Assembly: GCA_947588945.1 (NCBI GenBank)
Contig: CANPZY010000006.1
Location: 1-60,387 of the forward strand
Length of the DNA: 60,387 nucleotides
Direction of reading: 5' to 3'
Origin: an uncultured Clostridia bacterium
Lineage (GTDB): Bacteria; Bacillota; Clostridia; TANB77; CAG-508
The notes under the pieces were generated by a model, which worked only from the letters and a program-made list of their open reading frames with translations, was not told the origin of the DNA and ran no database searches. Position 1 is the first letter of the stretch, and every line of letters starts with the position of its first letter. This document shows positions 16,609-25,994 of the stretch, in pieces. The position numbers and the translations under genes were made by a program.

Positions 16609-16996
16609 TTACGGCAATATTTTTAATACTGTTTCTAATAATGATTTAATTATAGGAATTGACATTGTAATTATTATAACTTTTCCACCAATATCTACTT
16701 TACTTGCTATTGCAGATTCTCCTGAATCTTTGCATATACTAACTGCAAATTCGGTTAATATTGCTATTCCTGTTATTTTTATTAATATTTTTAAAAAGCT
16801 ACTATTTATACTTGTTTTACTTGATATATCTTGTATTAATGTAATAATTTCAGATATTGAATCTGTAAGCATTAATATAATTATTACTCCTGCAAGTATT
16901 GATGCATATATTGCAAACTCTGGCCTATATTGTTTTATAATAATAATTATTATTACTGCAATAAATCCGTACTCCTATTATCTTAACAATATCCAT
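16609..16996 (-). CDS. spoIIIAD: Stage III sporulation protein AD, split by +1 shift at CGG
   Basis: From ATG 16996 (AAGGAAAG upstream) the zero frame reads MDIVKIIGV, then CGG at codon 10 (16967-16969), and stops after 23 codons. Skipping the C and reading GGA TTT ATT GCA continues for the whole family sequence (GFIAV...QYRPEFAIYA) to TAA at 16609, 128 residues in total, the normal length. Bacillus SpoIIIAD reads IVGLGLIATF at this place, so Gly at the shift is conserved. The remaining sequence (four hydrophobic helices, KDSGESAIASKVDIGGK) is intact and shows no decay. An AGGAG lies just before the shift codon, as in prfB. The same CGG signature occurs in spoIIIAF and in the lysozyme. Confidence 0.87.
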
Positions 16997-17039
16997 ATTT
17001 TATTTACTTTCCTTCTTTAAAGGTATTAAATCATATTGC

Positions 17040-17144
17040 AAATCATAATTTACTAATTGCACATTACAAATTAAAAATCATAAGTTACTAATTGCACACT
17101 GCAAATTAAAAATCATAATTTACTAATTGCACACTATAAATTGC
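17040..17144. repeat. Three 35-bp tandem repeats inside the spoIIIA operon
   Basis: Units start at 17040, 17075 and 17110, each beginning AAATCATAA(T/G)TTACTAATTG; they differ by a few bases. The array and a degenerate tail run up to the stop codon of spoIIIAC. No spacers are present, so it is not CRISPR. Confidence 0.85.
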
Positions 17145-17159
17145 AAATTTATTTACACA

Positions 17160-17366
17160 TTACAAATTAAACATTGTCCTTACCGTATCAAATAACCCGC
17201 TTACTTCTTTAATTACCATCGATAAAACTATAATAAGGCCTGCTAAAGTAGTCATCATTGCTTGATCTTCACGCCCTGCTCTTACTAAAACTTGATATAA
17301 AACTGCAACTAAAATTCCTATCGCAGCTATTTTAAATAATAGATTAATCTCCATGTTCATCTCCAA
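17160..17366 (-). CDS. spoIIIAC: Stage III sporulation protein AC
   Basis: 68 aa, a two-helix membrane protein with GREDQAMMTTLAGLIIVLSMV, characteristic of SpoIIIAC. The true start may be any of the Met residues at positions 1, 3 or 5; GGAGATG lies a few bases before the later ones. It belongs to the SpoIIIA channel complex and is paralogous to the C-terminal half of SpoIIIAD. Confidence 0.93.
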   Translation of the reverse strand: MEMNMEINLLFKIAAIGILVAVLYQVLVRAGREDQAMMTTLAGLIIVLSMVIKEVSGLFDTVRTMFNL

Positions 17367-17377
17367 ATTATTTTTAT

Positions 17378-17887
17378 TTAAACTAAAATTATAACTATTG
17401 CTAGTCCTACAGTTGCACCTAAAGTTTTATATAATTTTTCATTTTTACTTTTTTCAATTTCTGCTTCTTTAATCTTTGTTTCTAAAAATTTCTTTGTTAA
17501 TCTTATTTCTGAAACCTGTCCATCTAGGTCTGTTCTTCCTAGCATTTTTGCTAAGCCTTTTAAAATATCTTTATCATCTTTCGTGAGTTTTGTATTGCTC
17601 TCATCTATCGCTTTTTCCCACGCTTCTCCAGCCGACATCAATTTCATATTTATTGAAGCGTTTTCAAAAACTTGTCCTACATTATTTTTGCTTACTTCTG
17701 ATATCTCCTTAAATACATCTGGAATTGGCTCATATGTAAATTTTATTTTCTCTTCAAATATGTTAAGAGCATTTTGAAACTCTTGTAATTCTTGTAATCT
17801 TGAAGAATATTTTTTTGATATTTTTATTCCTAGAAATGTTGATGCTACAAATATTAAAATTAAAAATATTATTTTTATAAAAAACAT
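17378..17887 (-). CDS. spoIIIAB: Stage III sporulation protein AB
   Basis: 169 aa. Hydrophobic helices at both ends and a cytosolic helical domain between, with the family LQELQEFQNALNIFEEKIKF segment and the GRTDLDGQ motif. SpoIIIAB resembles GspF-type secretion platform proteins and works with the ATPase SpoIIIAA in the mother cell. It is separated from spoIIIAC by 11 bp. Confidence 0.94.
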   Translation of the reverse strand: MFFIKIIFLILIFVASTFLGIKISKKYSSRLQELQEFQNALNIFEEKIKFTYEPIPDVFKEISEVSKNNVGQVFENASINMKLMSAGEAWEKAIDESNTKLTKDDKDILKGLAKMLGRTDLDGQVSEIRLTKKFLETKIKEAEIEKSKNEKLYKTLGATVGLAIVIILV

Positions 17888-18002
17888 TTTTTCCTCTTTT
17901 CTAAACTACCTAGTCTTTAAAAAAATATTACTCATTTTTGTAAATATCTGTCTACAAACTTGTCCTTATCATTTATATTAAATATATTCATGTTAAACTA
18001 AT

Positions 18003-18920
18003 TTATTCCAACTTTTCATCTTCTAATTTATACATATTATTCTCTAATGTATAAACATCTTTCATAATTCCCTTTTTTTCTAAAAAAATTATCTTGTTAA
18101 AAATTTTTTCTTCATACAATCTTCCTAAATTTGTATTTAATTTTAATTCTTCTATACTATTTCCATGTGCTGTAAAAATTCCTTTTACTCCAGAACAAAC
18201 CCCATAATTAATTGCTTCTAAATCATCTTTACTCCCTATTTCATCTGTTGCAATAATTTGTGGTGCCATGGTTCTTATCGCCATTGTCATGCCAAGTGAT
18301 TTTGTTACATTGTCAAATACGTCTGTTCTAAGTCCTACATCATTTTGCGGAATCCCTCTGTACATTGCTGCTATTTCTCCTCTTTCATCTATTAACGAAA
18401 CTGTATACCCCAAATTACTTATATTTCTAATTAAATCTCTTAATATTGTAGTTTTCCCACAACCTGGTGGAGATACTATTAAAGTATTATTTATATTTCC
18501 GTTTTCTAAAATCTCTGTTAAAATTTCATCACTTGCCCCTAATATTTCTTTTGCAATTCTAATGTTTAATGATGAAATATAATTTATGTTGTTTACAGCT
18601 CCATCCTTCATTGCTATATTTCCCGTAATACCTACTCTATGTCCACCCATTAAAGTTATAAAACCATTACATATCTGATTTTGGTATGAATAAATTGAAT
18701 TGTCACAAAATACTTGAAACATTGATAATATATCTCGCTGTGTAGGAACATACTCTAATATTTCTTCTCTATCTCTATACTTTAAAATCATATTTCTGTT
18801 TACTCTTATCCTTATTTCTTCAAGATTGTCACTATCTAATGTATTTGCAATATTTCTAGGTATTACTCTTAAAATCGTTTGTAAATTTTTTATCATATTA
18901 TTCCTTTCAATAATTTTCAA
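18003..18920 (-). CDS. spoIIIAA: Stage III sporulation protein AA (ATPase)
   Basis: 305 aa. Walker A SPPGCGKTT near residue 170 and a Walker B-like IIATDEIG are visible; the N-terminal half carries an R/K-rich domain. It is related to type II/IV secretion ATPases and is proposed to energise assembly or transport of the SpoIIIA-SpoIIQ channel. First gene of the operon; AAAGGAAT precedes ATG. The 140-bp upstream region is AT-rich; I cannot identify a clear sigma-E promoter by eye. Confidence 0.94.
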   Translation of the reverse strand: MKIIERNNMIKNLQTILRVIPRNIANTLDSDNLEEIRIRVNRNMILKYRDREEILEYVPTQRDILSMFQVFCDNSIYSYQNQICNGFITLMGGHRVGITGNIAMKDGAVNNINYISSLNIRIAKEILGASDEILTEILENGNINNTLIVSPPGCGKTTILRDLIRNISNLGYTVSLIDERGEIAAMYRGIPQNDVGLRTDVFDNVTKSLGMTMAIRTMAPQIIATDEIGSKDDLEAINYGVCSGVKGIFTAHGNSIEELKLNTNLGRLYEEKIFNKIIFLEKKGIMKDVYTLENNMYKLEDEKLE

Positions 18921-18987
18921 AAATATATACTTTTATATATTTTACTTGTGTATTATTTTTATAAAAAAGATAATTAAATTTCCATAA

Positions 18988-19035
18988 AAAATACAACATA
19001 TATTATTAAAAATATATGCTGTACTTTTTATTTTA
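18988..19035 (-). terminator. Possible terminator after nagZ
   Basis: Interrupted inverted repeat (AAAAATACAACATATA... with TATATGCTGTACTTTTT) located 27-74 bp after the nagZ stop and before spoIIIAA. Confidence 0.4.
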
Positions 19036-19061
19036 TTCTTATTTATTTGTCTAAAAATTTT

Positions 19062-20300
19062 TTATTCTATATTAGTTTCATTTGAATTAGTTTCATCTGA
19101 TATAATGTTATACTTATATTTCCACGCCAATATTCTTTTAACTGCTGTATTTATTTGTGTTTCTGAAATTCTTCCATCATTTACTGCATTTAATACTTCT
19201 TGTTTTTGTTTTTCAAAATCTGATGAAATAATTATATCATTGCCAGCTAATACTGCTTGAACTGCAACTTCTCCATTTTCAACGTATTCCTTCACTGCAT
19301 CCATTGCTAAATCATCTGTTATTATTATGCCAGAAAAATCTAAATCATCTCTTAAAATATTATGTACATTTTCCGATAAAGATGCCGGTCTATCTGGATC
19401 CATTGATTTTACTATAATATGGCTAACTAATATGCAAGGTCCACCTTCTTCTATTCCACTTATAAATGGTAAAAAGTCCGAGGTTTCGTAAGTATCATAT
19501 TCTCTTTCATCAATTGCTATTCCTGTATGAGTATCTGCATTATCCCCATATCCCGGAAAATGTTTCATTACAGAAACCATACCATCATTATTCATCTGCC
19601 TTATTAATTGAGCCACATATGAAGCAGTTTCATCTGCGCCTTTTCCATAAGCTCTTTTATATATAAAAGACGTAGATGTTGTAGAAACATCAGATACTGG
19701 TGCAAAATTCATATTTAATCCAAGGCTTTTTAATAAATTAGACTTTTCTGTTGAATCATCTAAAATTGCTTGCATACCTCCATTGTTCCATAATTGCTGA
19801 GGCGATAAAAATTTACTTTGGCGAAATGCTTTATAAGCACTTACTCTTACTACTGTTCCACCTTCTTCATCAACACCTAATACCAATTTTATTTTACTAG
19901 AATCTTGGCAATCTTGTAATTTTTTCTGAATTGATTCTTTTGTTTCATTTTTAAAATCTTTACCAAATAAAATATATCCGCCTGGATTGTAATTTTTTAT
20001 TTCTTCAATTACATTGCTTGTCGGAAATCTTACCATAAACATCTGACCAACTTTTTCTTCTAAAGTCATATTTTGTAATATTTTTTCAGCTTGATCATAA
20101 TATTCTTCAAATAAATCTTTTTCAACTATTTCTGGTATAGTATTTTGACTAATATTTTCCTCTGAATTATTGCCACCATCAGCAATGGTTTGCTTATTAT
20201 TTATGTACAAAAATAATATTGATGTTCCTATCGCAAGTAAAATAATTATTATGCAATAAATCCATTTATGTTTTACTTCTTTACTATGTTTACTACTCAT
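19062..20300 (-). CDS. nagZ: Beta-N-acetylhexosaminidase, GH3 (NagZ-like), membrane-anchored
   Basis: 412 aa. An N-terminal transmembrane anchor (about 14-32), a short linker, then a GH3 TIM-barrel domain. The KHFPGYGDNADTHTG loop carries the His-Asp dyad that is the NagZ signature, and ITDDLAMDAV contains the catalytic nucleophile Asp. Such enzymes release N-acetylglucosamine from peptidoglycan fragments. The anchor suggests action outside the cytoplasm, as in Bacillus. It is a single-gene unit upstream of the spoIIIA operon. Confidence 0.92.
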   Translation of the reverse strand: MSSKHSKEVKHKWIYCIIIILLAIGTSILFLYINNKQTIADGGNNSEENISQNTIPEIVEKDLFEEYYDQAEKILQNMTLEEKVGQMFMVRFPTSNVIEEIKNYNPGGYILFGKDFKNETKESIQKKLQDCQDSSKIKLVLGVDEEGGTVVRVSAYKAFRQSKFLSPQQLWNNGGMQAILDDSTEKSNLLKSLGLNMNFAPVSDVSTTSTSFIYKRAYGKGADETASYVAQLIRQMNNDGMVSVMKHFPGYGDNADTHTGIAIDEREYDTYETSDFLPFISGIEEGGPCILVSHIIVKSMDPDRPASLSENVHNILRDDLDFSGIIITDDLAMDAVKEYVENGEVAVQAVLAGNDIIISSDFEKQKQEVLNAVNDGRISETQINTAVKRILAWKYKYNIISDETNSNETNIE

Positions 20301-20390
20301 TTTTTATAACCTTTCTTGAATTATAAAATTATTATATATTAAAAAATTTTACTTATCAATATCAAAATTTCAAAATAAAGTTTTGGGCAT

Positions 20391-20447
20391 AAAAATAAGA
20401 ATATCAGAAAGCTTTTTATAAAAGTATCCGATATTCTTTATTTTTTT
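20391..20447. terminator. Terminator after nrdG
   Basis: A 15-bp stem with one bulge (20391-20405 with 20430-20445) flanked by A- and T-runs, directly at the nrdG stop. Confidence 0.65.
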
Positions 20448-20937
20448 AATCAACTAAAACAATTTCTTTATTTTTTAATGTTTTCTGAACATCTATAACT
20501 CTTTGATTTGATGAACCTTTCCACTTTAAAGTTGGATCGTGCAATTCTTCAACATATCTTCCATCAACTAATACATCTATATATTTTAGTGCTTCCTTGT
20601 TTTTTAAATCTTCATCAAATTTATAACCTGTCCATACCCATACAGTTTTATTTGGATATTTTTCTTTAAATTCTTTTGCAAGTTTAGTTGTCGCTTCTAT
20701 ATTTTTAGGATGCATTGGTTCTCCACCTAAAATTGAAAGGCCTTTTATATAATCTTTGCTAGACAAGTTCATAACTTCATCAATTGTATCTTGGGTAATC
20801 TTTTTTCCACCTTCAAAATCCCAAGTTTCTTGATTGAAACAATTTTTACAATGGAATTCGCATCCTTGCATAAACACTGAAACTCTTACTCCAGGTCCAT
20901 TTGATATATCCATTTTTCTAATTACATTATATCTCAT
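20446..20937 (-). CDS. nrdG: Anaerobic ribonucleotide reductase activating protein
   Basis: 163 aa, a compact radical SAM enzyme. Cys26, Cys30 and Cys33 (CEFHCKNC) form the CX3CX2C motif for the 4Fe-4S cluster. It makes the glycyl radical on NrdD using S-adenosylmethionine. It overlaps the end of nrdD by 4 nt, so the two are translationally coupled. Confidence 0.96.
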   Translation of the reverse strand: MRYNVIRKMDISNGPGVRVSVFMQGCEFHCKNCFNQETWDFEGGKKITQDTIDEVMNLSSKDYIKGLSILGGEPMHPKNIEATTKLAKEFKEKYPNKTVWVWTGYKFDEDLKNKEALKYIDVLVDGRYVEELHDPTLKWKGSSNQRVIDVQKTLKNKEIVLVD

Positions 20938-23132
20938 TTTTTATCAGCTTCCTTATTATCTATATGTAATACTCTTTCTTTAATTTCTTGTGTTCTTCCT
21001 TTATTCCAGAAGTTTGTACCAATGTATCCACATGTTCTTCTTGCTACATTTAATGTATTGTGATCTCTATTACCACATTCTGGGCAATACCATTCTAGAT
21101 TATCATCTATTAATATTTCTCCAGTAAATCCACATTTTTGGCAATAATCTGATTTTGTATTTAATTCTGCATACATTATGTTATCATATATGAATTCAAT
21201 AACTTGCATAACTGCATCAAGGTTATTTTGTAAGTTTGGAGTTTCAACATAAGAAATTGCTCCTCCTGGACTTAATCTCTGGAATTCACTTTCTAATTTT
21301 AATTTTGTGAAAGCATCTATTTCTTCAAATACTGGAACATGATATGAGTTAGTTATATATCCTCTATCAGTGATTCCTTCAACTGTTCCAAATCTTTCTT
21401 TTAAGCATTTTGCAAATTTATATGTTGTTGATTCAATTGGTGTTCCATATACTGAATAATCAATATCTTCTTCCTCTTTCCACTTTTTGCATGCATCATT
21501 TAATTTTTGCATAACTTTTAGTCCAAATTCTTTGCCTTCTCCATTATCTGTATGTGAATGTCCTGTCATGTATTTAACACATTCATATAATCCAGCATAT
21601 CCGAGAGAAATTGTAGAATATCCATGATGTAATAATTCATGTATAGTTTCTCCTGGCTCTAATCTTGCCAATGCTCCATCTTGCCATAATATAGGTGCTA
21701 CATCACTTAAGGCACTACTTAATCTTTTATGTCTTACTTGTAATGCTCTATGGCATAGCTCAAGTCTTTCATCAAATATTTCCCAGAATTTATCCATATC
21801 TTTTTCTGAAGAAAGAGCTACATCTGGTAAATTAATAGTTACAACACCTTGATTAAATCTACCATAATATTTTCCTTTTCCTTTTACATAGTTTTTAGCT
21901 TTTGCTATATTTCCTAAATGCATTGTTCTATCTGGTGTTAAGAAACTTCTACATCCCATGCAAGGATAACATTCTCCATCTCCATTTTCATTTTTCTTAA
22001 GTTCTAACATAACCTTTTCTGAAATGTAATCAGGAACCATTCTCTTAGCTGTACATTCTGCTGCAAGTTTTGTTAAGTAATAATATTTTCCATCTTCTTT
22101 TATATTATCTTCTTCTAAAACATATAAAAGTTTTGGAAATGCTGGTGTTATATATACACCTTTTCTATTTTTAAATCCTAAAATTCTTTGTTTTAAAAAT
22201 TCTTCAATTATCATTGCTAATTCTTTTTTGTATTCATCTGTTTCATTCATATACATAAATACACTTAAAAATGGTGCTTGACCATTTGTATTTGTCATTG
22301 AATTTACTTGATAATTAAATGTTTGAACTCCATCTGATACTTCTTTTCTAGTATCTTCCCAGGCATATTTATCGCAATCATTTTTATTTAATTTTCTTGC
22401 TTCATATTTTTTATAATATCTTTCATAACTACTTCTTACAAATGGAGCTAAATGTGTAAGTGAAACTGTTGCCCCACCATAGCTTGATGATGTAACTGCT
22501 AAAATAATTTGTGTTGCAATTGTTGCTGCTGTTATAAATCTATGTGGCTTTTCTATCATAACACCATTTATTATTGTTCCATTTTGTAACATATCATCTA
22601 GATTAATCAATTCACAGTTATGTAAAGCATTTTGAGCAAAATAATCTGCATCATGGAAATGTATTATTCCTTCATCATGTGCCTTAACTATATCTGGTGG
22701 AAGTAAGAATCTTCTAGTAATATCAGTACTTGTTATTCCTGCTAAATAATCTCTTTGAGTTGTAACAACTTTTGCATTTTTATTAGAATTTTCATTATTC
22801 CAATATTCATTTTCCCCTTCAATTAATTCTTTAATTGTTTGGTCTGTTGTATTTGCTTTTCTAACTAAGTCTCTAGTATAACGATATGTAATATATTTCT
22901 TTGCTAATTGATATTTATCAAATTCCATTAGCTTTTGTTCAATTATGTCTTGTATATCTTCAACTAAAATTCTTTTCTTATTTAAGCTTTCAATATATTT
23001 TATAATTTCTTTTATTTGTTTATCTGATGCCCTTTCATCTTCTTTTACTTCTAAATTTGCTTTTCCGATTGCTACTACTATTTTGTTTGGATCATAATCA
23101 ACAAAATGTCCATCCCTCTTAACTATTTTCAT
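20934..23132 (-). CDS. nrdD: Anaerobic ribonucleoside-triphosphate reductase
   Basis: 732 aa. An N-terminal ATP-cone (about 1-90) for allosteric control is followed by the catalytic barrel, with FLTPDRTMH, a C-terminal zinc site (CQKCGF ... CPECGN) and the glycyl radical loop RRTCGYIG near residue 700. It reduces ribonucleotides to deoxyribonucleotides without oxygen, which fits an anaerobe. GGGAGG precedes the start. A Crp/Fnr-type regulator gene is divergent, separated by 161 bp. Confidence 0.97.
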   Translation of the reverse strand: MKIVKRDGHFVDYDPNKIVVAIGKANLEVKEDERASDKQIKEIIKYIESLNKKRILVEDIQDIIEQKLMEFDKYQLAKKYITYRYTRDLVRKANTTDQTIKELIEGENEYWNNENSNKNAKVVTTQRDYLAGITSTDITRRFLLPPDIVKAHDEGIIHFHDADYFAQNALHNCELINLDDMLQNGTIINGVMIEKPHRFITAATIATQIILAVTSSSYGGATVSLTHLAPFVRSSYERYYKKYEARKLNKNDCDKYAWEDTRKEVSDGVQTFNYQVNSMTNTNGQAPFLSVFMYMNETDEYKKELAMIIEEFLKQRILGFKNRKGVYITPAFPKLLYVLEEDNIKEDGKYYYLTKLAAECTAKRMVPDYISEKVMLELKKNENGDGECYPCMGCRSFLTPDRTMHLGNIAKAKNYVKGKGKYYGRFNQGVVTINLPDVALSSEKDMDKFWEIFDERLELCHRALQVRHKRLSSALSDVAPILWQDGALARLEPGETIHELLHHGYSTISLGYAGLYECVKYMTGHSHTDNGEGKEFGLKVMQKLNDACKKWKEEEDIDYSVYGTPIESTTYKFAKCLKERFGTVEGITDRGYITNSYHVPVFEEIDAFTKLKLESEFQRLSPGGAISYVETPNLQNNLDAVMQVIEFIYDNIMYAELNTKSDYCQKCGFTGEILIDDNLEWYCPECGNRDHNTLNVARRTCGYIGTNFWNKGRTQEIKERVLHIDNKEADKK

Positions 23133-23237
23133 TTCTTCCCTCCTTAGTTAATTCATATAATTTGTATATTTTTTTGCAAAGATTTTTAGGATATTTTTTC
23201 TTCGCTAGAAAAATTCTAACAATAAATTAATAAATAA

Positions 23238-23259
23238 AAAAGGTGCATTTGCAACTTTT
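23238..23259. promoter_or_regulatory. Imperfect palindrome, possible Crp/Fnr-type operator
   Basis: Halves AAAAGGTGCAT and TTGCAACTTTT match at 9 of 11 positions when one is complemented. It lies 35-56 bp upstream of the regulator's start, between it and nrdD, so autoregulation and control of nrdDG are both possible. Confidence 0.45.
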
Positions 23260-23293
23260 AATAAAATATGATAAAATTTTTTTGAGGTGTAAA

Positions 23294-23935
23294 ATGATTA
23301 ATCCATTCGAAGGCTTGTCTAGCTTACAAAAGACCAGATTATTAACTAAATTAGAAAGTCATATTTATAAATTTTCTAAAAATGAAGAACTAATACCAAC
23401 TTTAAAAAGCAATGATATTGTATGCATTTTGTTAGAAGGTTCTGCCGAGATTCTTAATATCAATTATCTTGGTGAGGAAATTTTAATTGAGGAACTTTAT
23501 GAAAATAGCGTTTTTGGAACTAATATTTCTAACATTGATGGAATTGAGTGTCAAATCAAAGCTTTAGAGGATTGCACTGTTTTAGTCATTGATTACGACA
23601 AATTAATTAACATAAAAAATTTAGATTCTACTTATTACAACACTTTTATTTTAAATTTATTTAAAATATATAATGCAAAATTAGGTGACATAAATGATAG
23701 AATAAAGGTTCTCACTCAAAAAAGTATTAGAGATAAACTTTTAGCTTTTTTTGAAAATGAATATAGAAAAAATCGTTACAAAAATATTTATTTAGAATTT
23801 AATTTTAAGGAACTTGCTGATTATCTTGCTATAAATAGATCTGCAATGTTTAGAGAGCTAAAAAACTTAAAGGAAGAAAACTTTATAAAAATAAATGGAA
23901 AAAGAATTACACTGTTATATACTCCTATAATTTAA
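23294..23935 (+). CDS. Crp/Fnr family transcriptional regulator
   Basis: 213 aa from ATG 23294 with GAGGTG before it; an extended frame from 23243 is unsupported. Residues 1-120 are a cyclic-nucleotide-binding fold and residues 140-213 a winged helix with the recognition segment ELADYLAINRSAMFRELKNL. Three cysteines are scattered, without the N-terminal Cys cluster of FNR, so an iron-sulfur sensor is not evident. The divergent position next to nrdDG suggests it may adjust deoxyribonucleotide synthesis, an inference from context only. Confidence 0.88.
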   Translation: MINPFEGLSSLQKTRLLTKLESHIYKFSKNEELIPTLKSNDIVCILLEGSAEILNINYLGEEILIEELYENSVFGTNISNIDGIECQIKALEDCTVLVIDYDKLINIKNLDSTYYNTFILNLFKIYNAKLGDINDRIKVLTQKSIRDKLLAFFENEYRKNRYKNIYLEFNFKELADYLAINRSAMFRELKNLKEENFIKINGKRITLLYTPII

Positions 23936-23967
23936 TTTGTAGGATACATAACAGTGCACCATATTTA

Positions 23968-25176
23968 TTATTTTTTCTTTTTAGTCTTTTTTACTTCTGC
24001 TCCCATCTCTTCAAATTTAGCTGCTAATGATGGAGCGTTTGCAGTTAATATTTTTATAGATAATTCTTCAGTTTTATTATTTGCTAATCTTAAATTATTT
24101 TCACTTGATAATAAATTATTTTTAATTTTTTGTAAATGGTCTATAGATTTATCTATTTCTTCAATTGCTGTATTAAATCTTTCACTTGCTATTCTATAGT
24201 TCTTTCCAAATGCTTCTTTAAAATTGTTCATATTTTCTTCAAAATTAGAAATATCAATATTTTGATTTTGTACTTCTATTAATTGTCTTTTGCTTTCTAA
24301 TGTTTTTAATGCTGCACCTCTTAAAATATTGATTATTGTAACAAAAGATTGTGGTCTTATAACATACATTTTCTCATATTTATGAGATACATCTACAATT
24401 CCTTCATTATAGATTTCATTGTCTTTTTCTAATAAAGATACTAGTACTGCATATTCACATTTCTTTTCTCTTCTGTCTTTGTCTAGTTCCTTAAAGAAAT
24501 CTTCATTTTTATGTTTTGTTGCAGTTTCATCATTTTCATTTTTCATTTCAAACATTATTGAAATATATTCAATATTATCTTCTGAATAATCTCTAAAAAT
24601 GAAATCACCTTTTGAACCGGTTTTAGCGTCATTATCTTTTTCAAAATATGCTCTAGGTAATGCAGGTCTTAGATATTTATTATACTCAATATTGCAATGT
24701 TGTTCTAAAGATTCTCCCACCATTTTAGTTGACATTTTTAATTTCATATCTTTGTATAGTTCAATTTCTTCGTCTTTTCCTTTTAACTTATTTTCATAAG
24801 ACTCTTTTAAGCCTTGTTCTTTTAATTGATATTCTTTTTCGCTTAATTTAATTTGGTTATTTAAATCATTAATTTCATCTACTTTTTCTTGAACTGCATT
24901 CTTTAACTCTAATTGATATTCTGAATCTTTTTGTTTTAAGTCACTTTTTAGTTTTTCAATTTCTTTATCTTTTTCTGATAATTCATTATTATTTTTTAAT
25001 TCTAAATCTTTCTTTAAAAGTTCAAGTGCGTTATTTTTATCTTTTTTATATTGTTCTTCTCTATTTTGAATTTCTTCTTCAAATTCATGATTACGAATTT
25101 GCTTTACTATTGAATCATAATCTTTTTCATCTATTTGAAATATCTTTCCACAATTTGGGCATTTAATTTCATTCAT
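23968..25176 (-). CDS. DUF2130 domain protein with long coiled coil
   Basis: 402 aa from ATG 25176, which has TAGGAGATG upstream; a TTG at 25198 would add 8 residues and overlap yebC. The N-terminus has a CPNCGK half zinc ribbon, residues about 30-150 form a coiled coil rich in Glu/Lys, and residues about 170-350 the DUF2130 domain (SKGDFIFRD, EMKNENDET), which resembles restriction-endonuclease-like folds. The cellular role is not known; a DNA-related function is an inference from the fold. It begins directly after the yebC stop. Confidence 0.82.
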   Translation of the reverse strand: MNEIKCPNCGKIFQIDEKDYDSIVKQIRNHEFEEEIQNREEQYKKDKNNALELLKKDLELKNNNELSEKDKEIEKLKSDLKQKDSEYQLELKNAVQEKVDEINDLNNQIKLSEKEYQLKEQGLKESYENKLKGKDEEIELYKDMKLKMSTKMVGESLEQHCNIEYNKYLRPALPRAYFEKDNDAKTGSKGDFIFRDYSEDNIEYISIMFEMKNENDETATKHKNEDFFKELDKDRREKKCEYAVLVSLLEKDNEIYNEGIVDVSHKYEKMYVIRPQSFVTIINILRGAALKTLESKRQLIEVQNQNIDISNFEENMNNFKEAFGKNYRIASERFNTAIEEIDKSIDHLQKIKNNLLSSENNLRLANNKTEELSIKILTANAPSLAAKFEEMGAEVKKTKKKK

Positions 25177-25190
25177 AAATTTAACATCTC

Positions 25191-25913
25191 CTACTCCCAA
25201 TTATGATATACATTCATTACATCGTCTAATTCTTCAAGTGCATCTATTAGACGTTGAACTTTTTCTTCTCCATCACTATCTAAGGCAACTGTAGTTGTTG
25301 GCACCATTTGTACCTCTGCCTCTTCAAATTCTATTCCTTCTTTTTCTAAAGCTTCTCTAACTGTAGAAAAATTTGATGGATCTGTTGTTATTTCATAAAT
25401 TTCTTCGTCTGTTACAAAATCTTCTGCTCCATTATCTATTGCAACCATCATTAAATCATCTTCTGATAATGGTGATTTTGTTTTATCTATTACAATAACT
25501 CCTTTTTTATTAAACATATATGATACACAACCAGATGTTCCTAAATTTCCACCTGCTTTATCAAATAAATGTCTTACGTCAGCTGCTGTTCTATTTTTAT
25601 TATCTGTACTTGCTTCTACAATAAATGCAACTCCAGATGGTCCATATCCTTCATATGTAATTTCTTCATATACTTTATCATTTCCTTCTCCTGATGCTTT
25701 TTTGATTGCATTTTGTATTGTATCATTTGGCATATTATTTGCTTTACATTTTGCTATTACATCTTTTAATTTTGAATTACCTGCTGGATCTGGTCCTCCT
25801 TGTTTTACTGCAATTAATAATTCTCTTCCTAGTTTTGTAAATACTTTTCCTCTTGCTGCATCTGCTTTACCTTTTTTTGCTTGAATATTGTGCCATTTGC
25901 TATGTCCTGACAT
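25191..25913 (-). CDS. yebC: YebC/PmpR family protein
   Basis: 240 aa, normal length. [23 protein letters not shown] is the family signature, followed by the three YebC domains. Long described as a transcriptional regulator, the family has more recently been linked to relief of ribosome stalling during translation. GGAGGA precedes the start. It is followed at once by the DUF2130 gene. Confidence 0.95.
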   Translation of the reverse strand: MSGHSKWHNIQAKKGKADAARGKVFTKLGRELLIAVKQGGPDPAGNSKLKDVIAKCKANNMPNDTIQNAIKKASGEGNDKVYEEITYEGYGPSGVAFIVEASTDNKNRTAADVRHLFDKAGGNLGTSGCVSYMFNKKGVIVIDKTKSPLSEDDLMMVAIDNGAEDFVTDEEIYEITTDPSNFSTVREALEKEGIEFEEAEVQMVPTTTVALDSDGEEKVQRLIDALEELDDVMNVYHNWE

Positions 25914-25994
25914 TGTTAAATCCTCCTTTTATCTTCTTATTACTACCTTAAATATTTTAGCATATTTTTTTGATTTTGTGTAGTGTTTTATAAT

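Noticed and set aside
17040-17144. Regular 35-bp repeats that could look like a CRISPR array
   Set aside because: Units are directly contiguous without spacers, only three copies exist, and there are no cas genes.
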